64,000 nt of DNA, from contig JAXLSZ010000005.1 of the NCBI GenBank assembly GCA_046330315.1, forward strand, positions 310,001 to 374,000, written 5' to 3'. Shown piece after piece: positions 43,760 to 53,540 of the stretch. The notes below the pieces were generated by a model. The model was not told where the DNA came from. It did no database searches and saw only the letters and a program-made list of their open reading frames with translations. The translations under genes were made by a program, and so were the position numbers. This stretch comes from JAXLSZ01 sp046330315 (GTDB lineage: Bacteria; Actinomycetota; Thermoleophilia; Solirubrobacterales; 70-9). Numbering within the stretch: the first letter of the stretch is position 1; every line of letters begins with the position of its first letter.

Positions 43760-45244
43760 CTGCGTTCCCTACGAATCCACGGGCAGATCGCCTCCGCAGA
43801 CCTCAACCAGCGGCCACGGCTCGACGACCGCGACGGCCCGCGCGACGAGTGCGGCGTCTTCGGCGTATTCGCTCCCGGGCACGACGTCTCGCGGCTGACC
43901 TATTTCGCCCTCTACGCGCTCCAGCACCGCGGCCAGGAGTCGGCGGGTATCGCGGCCTGCGAGGGCGGTCACATCACCACGATGCGCGACGGCGGCCTGG
44001 TCTCCCAGGTCTTCGACGAGGAGAAGCTGCGCGCGCTGGAGGGGGACATGGCGATCGGCCACGTGCGCTACTCGACCACCGGCGGGGGGTCCTGGGAGAA
44101 CGCCCAGCCCGTCTGGCGCGACGACGGCCGCGAGCTCGCCCTCGCCCACAACGGCAACCTGACCAACGCCGTGGAGCTCTACGGCGTCCTGCGCCGCAAG
44201 GGGCTGGAGTTCCGGGGGACCACCGACTCGGAGATCATGGCGGCGCTGATCTCCTCCAACTACGGCCGCTACATCGAGGACGCGGTGGCCGACGTGATGC
44301 CGCGCCTGCGGGGGGCCTACTCCACGGTGGTGATGACCAAGCACGCGATCGTCGCCTTCCGCGACCCGCACGGGGTGCGCCCGCTCTCGCTCGGGCAGCT
44401 CGGCGACCGCTACGTGGTCGCCTCGGAGAGCTGCGCCTTCGACATCATCGGCGCCAAGCTGCTGCGCGAGGTGGCGCCCGGCGAGATGGTCTCCCTGACC
44501 GAGCGGGGAATCGAGACCCGGCAGGTGCTGTCCTCCGAGCAGACGGCCCGCTGCGTCTTCGAGCACATCTACTTCTCGCGCCCCGACAGCCGCCTCGAGG
44601 GCAACGTCCTCCAGCAGGTGCGGGGTCGGATGGGCGAGATCGTCTGGCGCGAGGCGCCGGTGGAGGCCGACCTGGTGATCTCCGTCCCGGACTCGGGGAC
44701 CCCGGCGGCGGCCGGGGTGGCGCGCGCCTCCGGCCTGCCCCGCGACGACGGCCTGATCAAGAACCGCTACGTCGCCCGCACCTTCATCCAGCCCGGGCAG
44801 GAGCTTCGCAAGCATGGCCTGAGGATGAAGTTCAACCCGCTGCCGGAGATCGTCGCGGGCAAGCGCGTGGTTGTCGTCGACGACTCGATCGTCCGCGGCA
44901 ACACCACCCGGCAGATCATCGGGATGCTCCGCGAGGCCGGCGCCAGCGAGGTGCACCTGAGGATCACGGCGCCGCCGATCCGCCATCCCTGCCACTACGG
45001 GATCGACATGGAGACCCGCGAGGAGATGATCGCCCACGGGCGCAGCGTCGCGGAGATCTCCGAGGAGATCGGCGCCGACTCGCTCGCCTACCTCTCGCTG
45101 GAGGGCGTCTACGAGGCGATCGGCGCGCCGGCGGACCGGCACTGCGACGCCTGCTTCACCGGGGACTACCCGATCGGGGACCCCGAGGAGGCGGACGGCA
45201 AGTTCACCCTCGAGCAGATCGCCGTGGTCGGGGCCGGCCGGTAG
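43760..45244 (+). CDS. purF: Amidophosphoribosyltransferase, apparent CTG start
   Basis: PurF makes phosphoribosylamine from PRPP and glutamine (step 1). The N-terminal nucleophile Cys is in DECGVFGVF (codon 43850), with YALQHRGQESAG, HVRYSTTGGG and NGNLTNAVEL following. The PRPP loop is VVVVDDSIVRGNTTRQ. Four cysteines (ARCVFE, HPCHYG, CDAC) match the [4Fe-4S] B. subtilis-type enzyme. No in-frame ATG, GTG or TTG exists between the upstream gene and Cys1; the next is ATG 43982, inside the domain. CTG 43760 after AGGTAGG gives a 30-residue propeptide to be cleaved before Cys. The protein identity is certain; the start is not. Confidence 0.85.
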   Translation: MRSLRIHGQIASADLNQRPRLDDRDGPRDECGVFGVFAPGHDVSRLTYFALYALQHRGQESAGIAACEGGHITTMRDGGLVSQVFDEEKLRALEGDMAIGHVRYSTTGGGSWENAQPVWRDDGRELALAHNGNLTNAVELYGVLRRKGLEFRGTTDSEIMAALISSNYGRYIEDAVADVMPRLRGAYSTVVMTKHAIVAFRDPHGVRPLSLGQLGDRYVVASESCAFDIIGAKLLREVAPGEMVSLTERGIETRQVLSSEQTARCVFEHIYFSRPDSRLEGNVLQQVRGRMGEIVWREAPVEADLVISVPDSGTPAAAGVARASGLPRDDGLIKNRYVARTFIQPGQELRKHGLRMKFNPLPEIVAGKRVVVVDDSIVRGNTTRQIIGMLREAGASEVHLRITAPPIRHPCHYGIDMETREEMIAHGRSVAEISEEIGADSLAYLSLEGVYEAIGAPADRHCDACFTGDYPIGDPEEADGKFTLEQIAVVGAGR

Positions 45245-45249
45245 CTGCC

Positions 45250-45870
45250 CTGGCCGGCCGGTTCAAGCTCTGCGTCCTCGCCTCGGGAACGGGGACCAAC
45301 CTGCAGGCGATCCTCGACACCCTGCACGGCTCCGGGGGGATCGAGGTCGCCGGGGTCGGCTCGGACAAGCCCGGGGCCGGGGCGCTGGAGCGGGCGGCGG
45401 CCGCCGGGATCGCCGCCCGGGCCTTCCCGGGCGCGGCCTACCCGGGCCGCGCCGAGCGCGACGCGGCGATCGCCGGGTGGGCCGAGGGCCTGGGCGCGGA
45501 CCTGGTGGTGCTGGCCGGCTACATGCAACTGCTCAGCGCGGAGTTCGTGGCGCGCTTCGCGGGGCGTATCGTCAACGTGCACCCGGCCCTGCTGCCGTCC
45601 TTCCCCGGGCTCGACGCGATCGGGCAGGCCCTCGAGCACGGCGTGCGGGTGACCGGGGTAACCGTGCACTTCGTCGACGAGGGCGTGGACTCGGGGCCGA
45701 TCGTCATGCAGCGGGCCGTGGCCGTGCCGGCCGGGCGCGACCGCGGCGAGCTCGAGGCGGCGATCCATCGCACCGAGCACGACCTCTACCCCGAGGCGAT
45801 CCGCATGATCGCCGAGGGCAGGGTTAGGATCGACGCCCGCAACCCGCGCCTGGTGGTGATCGATGAGTGA
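45250..45870 (+). CDS. purN: GAR formyltransferase, apparent CTG start
   Basis: PurN formylates GAR with 10-formyl-THF. The 206-residue protein opens AGRFKLCVLASGTGTNLQAI and has the catalytic residues in RIVNVHPALLPSFPG (Asn, His), VTGVTVHFVDEGVDSGPI and the Asp of that last segment. The only plausible start is CTG 45250, 5 bases after the purF stop, which gives the usual family N-terminus. No ATG, GTG or TTG lies in frame there. The purH ATG lies inside its last codons. Confidence 0.88.
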   Translation: MAGRFKLCVLASGTGTNLQAILDTLHGSGGIEVAGVGSDKPGAGALERAAAAGIAARAFPGAAYPGRAERDAAIAGWAEGLGADLVVLAGYMQLLSAEFVARFAGRIVNVHPALLPSFPGLDAIGQALEHGVRVTGVTVHFVDEGVDSGPIVMQRAVAVPAGRDRGELEAAIHRTEHDLYPEAIRMIAEGRVRIDARNPRLVVIDE

Positions 45871-47479
45871 GGCTCCCGCAGAGACCGCTTCGCAGCCCGT
45901 CGGCGACGGGCCGGTGCGGGTCCGCCGGGCCCTGATCTCGGTCTCCGACAAGACCGGGGTTGCCGACTTCGCGAAGGGCCTGGCCGGCCTCGGGGTCGAG
46001 ATCCTCTCGACGGGGGGCACGGCGGCGGCGCTCCGCGGCGCCGGCCTCGAGGTGCTCGAGGTCTCCGAGTTCACCGGGCAGGAGGAGATTCTCGGGGGCC
46101 GGGTCAAGACCCTGCACCCACGGCTCCACGCGGCCCTGCTGGCGCGTGGCGACGAGCCCGAGCACGTGGAGACGCTGGAGCGCGAGGAGATCGAGCCGAT
46201 CGACCTCGTCTGCGTCAACCTCTACCCCTTCGAGCGAACGGTCGCCCGCGCCGACCTGGACCCCCGCACCGCGATCGAGAACATCGACATCGGCGGCCCG
46301 ACGATGATCCGCGCCGCCGCCAAGAACTACCACCGGGTCGCCGTGGTGGTCAAGCCGGAGTCCTACGACGCGGTCCTGGCCGAGCTCGAGGAGTCCGAGG
46401 GCGAGATCTCCGCGACGACCCGGCACTGGCTGGCCAACGAGGCGTTCGCCCAGACGTCCCGCTACGACGCGGCGATCAGCAGCTGGTTCTCCTCCCACTA
46501 CGAGGAGTTCCCCGAGCACCTGACCGTCGCCTACGAGAAGGTCCTCGACCTCGCCTACGGTGAGAATCCCCACCAGCGGGCGGCGCTCTACGCAGAGGCC
46601 GGGGCCCGCTCCCACGTGCTCTCGCGCGTCGCCAAGCTGCACGGCAAGGCGCTCTCCTTCAACAACGTCCTCGACCTCGACTCGGCTCGGCGGCTGGTTC
46701 TCGACTTCCACCAGCAGGCCTGCGTGATCGTCAAGCACAACAACCCCTGCGGGGTGGCGATCGGCGCGAGCCCCCGGGAGGCCTACGAGAAGGCGCTGGC
46801 CTGCGACCCCCTCTCGGCCTACGGCGGGGTGATCGCGCTGAACGGGACGGTCGACGCCGGCCTCGCCGAGCTGCTCAACGAGAACTTCGTCGAGGTGCTG
46901 GTGGCCCCGGGCTACGACGACGGCGCGCTCGAGATCCTCCAGGGCAAGGAGGCGATCCGCATCCTCTGCGACGAGGAGCGCCGCCGTGCGCCCGCCGACG
47001 AGCGCGACCTCAAGCGGGTCAGGGGCGGCCTGCTCGTCCAGGACCGCGACGGCGACCCCGAGCCGCGCGAGCTGATGGAGGTGGTCACCTCCACCGAGCC
47101 CGACGAGGGGCAGTGGAGCGACTTGCTCTTCGCCTGGGCCGTGGTGCGCCACGTTCGCTCCAACGCGATCGTGATCGCCCGCGACGGCGCGACTCTGGGG
47201 ATCGGCGCCGGGCAGATGAGCCGGGTGGACTCCGTCCGCCTGGCGGTCGAAAAGTGCCGCGACGCCAGGGGCGAGGAGGCCGAGGCGCTGCTGGCCGGCT
47301 CGGCGGTGGCCTCCGACGCCTTCTTCCCCTTCGCCGACGGTCCCCGGGCGGCGATCGAGGCCGGCTCCCGCGCGGTGATCCAGCCGGGCGGCTCGAAGCG
47401 CGACCGCGAGGTGATCGACGCCTGCGACGCGGCCGGCGTGGCGATGGTCTTCACCAAGCACCGCCACTTCCGCCACTAG
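45863..47479 (+). CDS. purH: Bifunctional AICAR formyltransferase/IMP cyclohydrolase
   Basis: PurH performs the last two steps to IMP. The 538-residue protein has the N-terminal cyclohydrolase (MGS-like) domain with RALISVSDKTGVADFA, ILSTGGTAAALR, GGRVKTLHPRLHAALLAR and NLYPFERTV. The C-terminal transformylase has YGENPHQRAALY, KALSFNNVLDLDSA, VIVKHNNPCGVAIG and AFFPFADGPRAAIEAG, and ends FTKHRHFRH. Its ATG overlaps the end of purN. A minisatellite and hairpin follow. Confidence 0.97.
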   Translation: MSEAPAETASQPVGDGPVRVRRALISVSDKTGVADFAKGLAGLGVEILSTGGTAAALRGAGLEVLEVSEFTGQEEILGGRVKTLHPRLHAALLARGDEPEHVETLEREEIEPIDLVCVNLYPFERTVARADLDPRTAIENIDIGGPTMIRAAAKNYHRVAVVVKPESYDAVLAELEESEGEISATTRHWLANEAFAQTSRYDAAISSWFSSHYEEFPEHLTVAYEKVLDLAYGENPHQRAALYAEAGARSHVLSRVAKLHGKALSFNNVLDLDSARRLVLDFHQQACVIVKHNNPCGVAIGASPREAYEKALACDPLSAYGGVIALNGTVDAGLAELLNENFVEVLVAPGYDDGALEILQGKEAIRILCDEERRRAPADERDLKRVRGGLLVQDRDGDPEPRELMEVVTSTEPDEGQWSDLLFAWAVVRHVRSNAIVIARDGATLGIGAGQMSRVDSVRLAVEKCRDARGEEAEALLAGSAVASDAFFPFADGPRAAIEAGSRAVIQPGGSKRDREVIDACDAAGVAMVFTKHRHFRH

Positions 47480-47508
47480 GCACGGAGGGCGAGCGGAACG
47501 GTCGGGAC

Positions 47509-47571
47509 GGCGGGAAGGCGGTCGGTCCGGGCGGGAAGGCGGTCGGTCACGGCGGGAAGGCGGTCGGTCCG
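47509..47571. repeat. Three tandem copies of a 21-bp unit after purH
   Basis: The unit ggcgggaaggcggtcggtccg occurs at 47509, 47530 (ending in cac) and 47551. It is non-coding and ends just before a hairpin. Confidence 0.88.
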
Positions 47572-47585
47572 GGCGGGGCCGGCGC

Positions 47586-47633
47586 TTCGCTGAACACTTG
47601 GACCACCCAGGGGTGTCGATTCGGTTCAGCGAA
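47586..47633. terminator. Hairpin between purH and tRNA-Lys
   Basis: Arms ttcgctgaac (47586-47595) and gttcagcgaa (47624-47633) are perfect complements. The 28-base loop can form a smaller inner stem. It lies between convergent transcription units, so a terminator role is likely, though no T-tract is present. Confidence 0.55.
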
Positions 47634-47648
47634 CCAGACATGGGCCGA

Positions 47649-47721
47649 TGCCCCCCCGGGGACTCGAACCCCGTCTTCGAGCTTAAAAGGCTCGCTGTCT
47701 GACCAGTTGACTTAGAGGGGC
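47649..47721 (-). tRNA. tRNA-Lys (anticodon TTT)
   Basis: On the minus strand the acceptor GCCCCTC/GGGGGGC, the anticodon stem CGAGC/GCTCG with loop CTTTTAA (anticodon TTT) and the T-arm CGGGG-TTCGAGT-CCCCG form a complete cloverleaf. The discriminator is A at 47649. CCA is not encoded. About 140 non-coding bases separate it from thiSG; they contain two copies of gccgggcaggcacc. Confidence 0.95.
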
Positions 47722-47860
47722 ATCCGGATTCTGGCAGGCGCGTGGGCATGCCGGGCAGGCACCCGAGCCGTCGCCGGATGACACTCCGGGCCAGGGCGCC
47801 TGAGGCAACTCCGCTGCCGGGCAGGCACCTCCCCCGGTGAGCGGCACGTCTCCCGCGCAG

Positions 47861-50100
<2,240 letters not shown>

Positions 50101-50218
50101 CTCGACACCGGGAGTCGAGCCTCGATTCCTGCGCCGGCATTACCCGGATCAGGTTCGGCGGTCGGCGGCGCCATAGCCGCCCTCTCAGCCCCGTGGCTCG
50201 CGGGCTCCCGCTACAGGA
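50101..50218 (-). ncRNA. TPP riboswitch (THI element) ahead of thiO-thiSG
   Basis: On the minus strand the aptamer runs from TCCTG (50218-50214) to CAGGA (50131-50127), which pair as P1. The conserved GGGGCTGAGAGG and AACCTGATCCGGGTAATGCC are both present. Next comes a hairpin CTCGAC-TCCCGGT-GTCGAG (50119-50101) whose last base touches the thiO ATG, suggesting control at translation initiation rather than termination. High TPP would shut off thiO and thiSG. Confidence 0.92.
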
Positions 50219-50308
50219 CCGGATCCTACCCGGAAAGCGGAGCGGGGGGCGCCGGAGGGGCCGGGGAGGGACGACCGGCGGAAGGGGGCGCCGGAGGGGG
50301 CGGACAGG

Positions 50309-50314
50309 GATAAT
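50309..50314 (+). promoter_or_regulatory. GATAAT -10 element, thiE
   Basis: GATAAT at 50309-50314 is 7 bases before the thiE GTG (50322), the same layout as the SOS-box gene at 704. thiE therefore lies outside the riboswitch transcript. The gap also repeats ggggcgccggagggg twice. Confidence 0.5.
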
Positions 50315-50321
50315 CGGTCGG

Positions 50322-51000
50322 GTGAGCCTCGCACCTCCCGACGCGATCGGACCGCTGCGGCGCGAGCGGCTGCGCACCGCCCGCCTCTACCTCGTCTGCG
50401 AGGCCCGCCCGCGCGGCGAGGACCCCGAGCTGCTGCTGCGGGCGGCACTCGGCGGCGGGGTGGACATCGTCCAGCTTCGCGACAAGGACGCCGACCGCCG
50501 GACCCTGGAGGTGGCCGGGCAGACCTTCCGGCGGCTCTGCGACACCTACAGCGCCCTGTTCGTCGTCAACGACGACCCCAGCCTGGCCCGGGCCTGCGCG
50601 GCCGACGGGGTCCACGTCGGGCAGCAGGACGTGGCGGTCGCCGAGGCGCGCCAGTTCCTCGGGCCCGACGCGATCATCGGCCTCTCAACCCACTCGCCCG
50701 AGCAGATCGCCGCGGCCGAGGGCGTCGACTACATCAGCGTCGGGCCGGTCTGGGAGACGCCGACCAAGGAGGGACGGCCCGCGGTCGGCCTCGATCTGGT
50801 CCGCCACGCCGCCGCCCACGCCGCCTTCCCCTTCTACGCGATCGGGGGGATCGACCCGTCCAACGCCCGCGAGGTCGTCGAGGCGGGGGCGAGCGGCTGG
50901 CGGTGGTGCGGGCGATCCGCGACGCCGAGGACCCCGGCGCCGCCGCGCGGTGGCGCTGCGCCGCGCCTTCGCCGGCCGGGAGGCGGCGCCCGGTGGATGA
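50322..51000 (+). CDS. thiE: Thiamine-phosphate synthase, reading frame broken twice near the C-terminus
   Basis: ThiE joins thiazole phosphate and HMP-PP to thiamine phosphate. In frame from GTG 50322: ARLYLVCEARP, DIVQLRDKDADRRTL, VNDDPSLARA, DGVHVGQQDV, IGLSTHSPEQ, ISVGPVWETPTKEG and FYAIGGIDPSNA. After EAGA (about 50891) the expected continuation (ERLAVVRAIRDAEDPGAAAR) is in frame -1, and after about 50950 the expected tail (ALRRAFAGREAAPGG then TGA at 50998) is shifted again. Two single G losses explain both. The catalytic barrel is nearly complete. This could be sequence error, a pseudogene or a tolerated new C-terminus; unedited, the frame runs on to 51287. Confidence 0.8.
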
Positions 51001-51520
51001 GGGAGCGCCCGCCGGCGGGCGGCGCAAGCGCAAACGGCGGCCGGCCGCCGCGCGGCCCGACCGGCTCCGCTCGGGCTATGCAAGGTCCGAGCAGCGAAAC
51101 CGCGAGGCCCGCGAGGCGCTCGATCCTCTGGCCGCCGGCCAGAGGCCGGCCGCGGTCACCGTCGGGGCGGTGGTCTCGGCGCTCGTCGCCCTGGTCTTCT
51201 GGGGCTCGGCGGCGGTCGCCCTGCTATCGGACCGGACGGTCAACGGCGAGCACCCCAACCCGGCCGCACTCGCCCTCTTCGCGCTGATCATGAGCGCGAT
51301 GGCGCTGGGCATGTGGCGGGCCCGCTACTGGGCGGTGCTCGGCTTCCAGATGCTGCTGGTGCTCTTCCTGCTGGCCGCCTTCGCGGGCGTCGTCAACGCC
51401 AACACCTGGCTGCAGGCGGCCGGCACGATCGTCCTGATCGCCGGCTGCGGCGTCCTCTTCTTCTTCATGGTCAAGGCGATGGCGAGGATCCAGATGCCTC
51501 AGCGCCCGGGCGAGCGCTGA
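50993..51520 (+). CDS. Multi-pass membrane protein of unknown function
   Basis: A 175-residue protein. The basic N-terminal tail (about 1-45, with [15 protein letters not shown]) is followed by about four hydrophobic helices: TVGAVVSALVALVFWGSAAV, ALALFALIMSAMALGMW, YWAVLGFQMLLVLFLLAAFA, and AAGTIVLIAGCGVLFFFMV. I do not recognise the family. GTG 50993 overlaps the inferred thiE stop by 8 bases, which supports the edited thiE frame. It is followed by the lpd promoter. Confidence 0.7.
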   Translation: MDEGAPAGGRRKRKRRPAAARPDRLRSGYARSEQRNREAREALDPLAAGQRPAAVTVGAVVSALVALVFWGSAAVALLSDRTVNGEHPNPAALALFALIMSAMALGMWRARYWAVLGFQMLLVLFLLAAFAGVVNANTWLQAAGTIVLIAGCGVLFFFMVKAMARIQMPQRPGER

Positions 51521-51531
51521 GGGGCCTTCGA

Positions 51532-51537
51532 TAGGCT
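51532..51537 (+). promoter_or_regulatory. TAGGCT -10 element, lpd/PDH cluster
   Basis: TAGGCT at 51532-51537 is followed by 6 bases and the lpd ATG at 51544. It is likely the leaderless promoter of the pyruvate dehydrogenase gene run. Confidence 0.5.
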
Positions 51538-51543
51538 CGCGTC

Positions 51544-52911
51544 ATGGCTGATTCCTTCGATGTGATCGTGATCGGCGGAGGGCCGGGCGGCTACGTCGCG
51601 GCGATCCGCGCCGCCCAGCTCGGGCGGCGGACCGCCGTGGTCGAGCGCGACAAGCCGGGCGGGCGGTGCCTCAACTACGCCTGCATCCCGGCCAAGACGA
51701 TGCTCCACACGGCCGAGCTCTACGAGCAGGCCCGCAACAGCGCCGAGCTCGGGGTGACGGTGGAGGGGGCCTCGCTCGACTGGGAGGCCCTGGGGAAGCG
51801 CCGGGCGGCGGTCTCCGAGTCGCTGGCCGGCGGCGTGAAGATGCTCTGGGACAAGAACAAGGTCGAGTGGATCCAGGGCGAGGCCTCGCTCACCCCCGGC
51901 GGCAACGTCAAGGTCGGAGAGGAGACCTACGAGGCGGCCGCAGTGCTGCTGGCCAGCGGCTCGATCCCGCTGGCGATCCCCGGAGTCGAGTTCTCCGATC
52001 GGGTCGTCGACACCTGGGGCGCCTGGTCGCTGCCGGCCCGGCCGGAGAGGATCGCGGTCGTGGGAGCCGGCGCCTCCGGGGCGGAGATCGCGTCGGCCTA
52101 CGGCCGCTACGGCACCGAAGTCCTGCTGATCGAGATGCTCGACCAGATCCTCCCCGCCGAGGACCGCGACATCGCCCGGGTGGTCGAGCGGGCCTTCCGC
52201 AAGCAGAACATCACGGTGTCCACCGGGACCCCGGTGAGCGGCGTCGAGGCCGGCGCCGACTCGGTCAAGCTCACCTACGGGGAGCAGACGGCGGAGGTGG
52301 ACTACCTCTGCATCGCCGGCGGCCGCGCGCCCGACATCGAGGGTCTGGGCCTCTCCGACGCCGGCGTCGAGCTCGACGAGGACGGCCGGGTGAGGGTGGA
52401 CGCCAGCCAGAGAACCTCGAACGAGAAGGTCTACGCGATCGGGGACATCGTCCGGGGCCCGGCCCTCGCCCACAAGGCGATGGAGGAGGGAGTGGTGGCG
52501 GCCGAGCACGCGGCCGGGGCGCCGACCCACCCGGTGGACGTCGAGATGATCCCGGGCGCCACCTTCTGCCAACCCCAGGTCGCCAGCGTGGGGATGACCG
52601 AGGAGCGGGCCAAGGAGGCGGGGCTCGACGTCAAAGTCGGAAAGATGAAGCTCGGCGGGGTCGGCGCGGCCACGGTCTACGACGACCGCGACGGGCTCGT
52701 CAAGCTCGTGGTGGACTCGACCTACGGCGAGATCGTCGGCGCCCACGTGGTCGGGAACCGCGCCTGCGACATGATCGCCGAGCTGGTCGCGACGATGGCC
52801 CTGGAGGGCGGCTACCAGGAGCTCGCCCGGATCGTCCATCCCCACCCGACCATCTCCGAGGCGATCCTCGATGCCGCCAGGGCGGTTGACGGTTGGGCGA
52901 CGCACGCCTGA
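51544..52911 (+). CDS. lpd: Dihydrolipoamide dehydrogenase (E3)
   Basis: E3 reoxidises dihydrolipoamide and reduces NAD. The 455-residue flavoprotein has the FAD motif VIVIGGGPGGYVAA near 7-20, the redox disulfide in GGRCLNYACIPAK (Cys-x4-Cys kept; the usual Gly-Cys and Ser are Ala), the NAD motif IAVVGAGASGAEIA near 172, YAIGDIVRGPALAHKA, and a C-terminal HPHPTISEAI with the catalytic His-Glu. It opens the PDH/lipoate gene run. The next gene starts inside its last codons. Confidence 0.94.
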   Translation: MADSFDVIVIGGGPGGYVAAIRAAQLGRRTAVVERDKPGGRCLNYACIPAKTMLHTAELYEQARNSAELGVTVEGASLDWEALGKRRAAVSESLAGGVKMLWDKNKVEWIQGEASLTPGGNVKVGEETYEAAAVLLASGSIPLAIPGVEFSDRVVDTWGAWSLPARPERIAVVGAGASGAEIASAYGRYGTEVLLIEMLDQILPAEDRDIARVVERAFRKQNITVSTGTPVSGVEAGADSVKLTYGEQTAEVDYLCIAGGRAPDIEGLGLSDAGVELDEDGRVRVDASQRTSNEKVYAIGDIVRGPALAHKAMEEGVVAAEHAAGAPTHPVDVEMIPGATFCQPQVASVGMTEERAKEAGLDVKVGKMKLGGVGAATVYDDRDGLVKLVVDSTYGEIVGAHVVGNRACDMIAELVATMALEGGYQELARIVHPHPTISEAILDAARAVDGWATHA

Positions 52912-53492
52912 GAGCCGGCTTCTACTTCGATCTCGGCTCCCCCTTCGCCTACCTCGCCGCCGAGCGGGTGAGCGGCATCTTCGCCGCGGCCGGGCTCGAG
53001 CAGCCCGAGTGGCGGCCGGTCCTGCTGGGGGGGCTGTTCCGCCGCTTCGGCCGCGACTCCTGGGCGAACGGGCCCGGGCGCGACGCGGGAATCGCCGAGG
53101 TCGAGCGCCGGGCCTCCGCCTACGGGCTGCCCCCGGTGCGCTGGCCCGAGCCGTGGCCCGGCAACACCCTGTTCGCGATGCGGGCCGCGACCTACGCCAA
53201 GCAAACCGGCCGCGCCGTCTCCTTCGCCCTCGCGGCCTTCCGCCAAGCCTTCGCGGCGGGGCGCGACCTCAGCGAGCCCGACAACGTGCTGCTCGCCGCT
53301 GCGGCCTGCGAGCTCCACCCCCGGGCCATCCTGCGGGCGGCGGGAACCGGGGCCGTGAAGGGGGCCCTGCGCGAGACGACCGAGCGCGCCGGCGACCTCG
53401 GGGTGCGGGGCGTCCCGGCGATCTCGGTCGGCGAGGAGGTGTTCTGGGGGGACGACCGGCTCGAGGAGGCGGCCGAGCGTCTGCGGGGATGA
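52893..53492 (+). CDS. DsbA/2-hydroxychromene-2-carboxylate isomerase-like protein
   Basis: A 199-residue thioredoxin-superfamily protein of the DSBA/HCCA-isomerase type: FYFDLGSPFAYLAAERV (SPFAY in place of CxxC), PVLLGGLFRRFG, NTLFAMRAATYA, and the cis-Pro loop LGVRGVPAISVGEEVFWGDDR. It would be a glutathione-like isomerase or transferase rather than a disulfide oxidase. The TTG start at 52893 overlaps lpd by 19 bases. A link to PDH is positional only. Confidence 0.82.
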   Translation: MGDARLRAGFYFDLGSPFAYLAAERVSGIFAAAGLEQPEWRPVLLGGLFRRFGRDSWANGPGRDAGIAEVERRASAYGLPPVRWPEPWPGNTLFAMRAATYAKQTGRAVSFALAAFRQAFAAGRDLSEPDNVLLAAAACELHPRAILRAAGTGAVKGALRETTERAGDLGVRGVPAISVGEEVFWGDDRLEEAAERLRG

Positions 53493-53540
53493 GGGGCGGG
53501 GCGCCAGATCGCCTCGGCTATGGTCAGAGGTGAGGAGACC

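Noticed and set aside
43982..45244. ATG 43982 as purF start
   Set aside because: It would remove the catalytic N-terminal Cys and the glutaminase loops, which are intact upstream.
50322..51287. ThiE as a longer protein running to 51287
   Set aside because: After 50891 the translation turns to Arg/Pro/Ser junk, while the expected ThiE tail is present in the other two frames.
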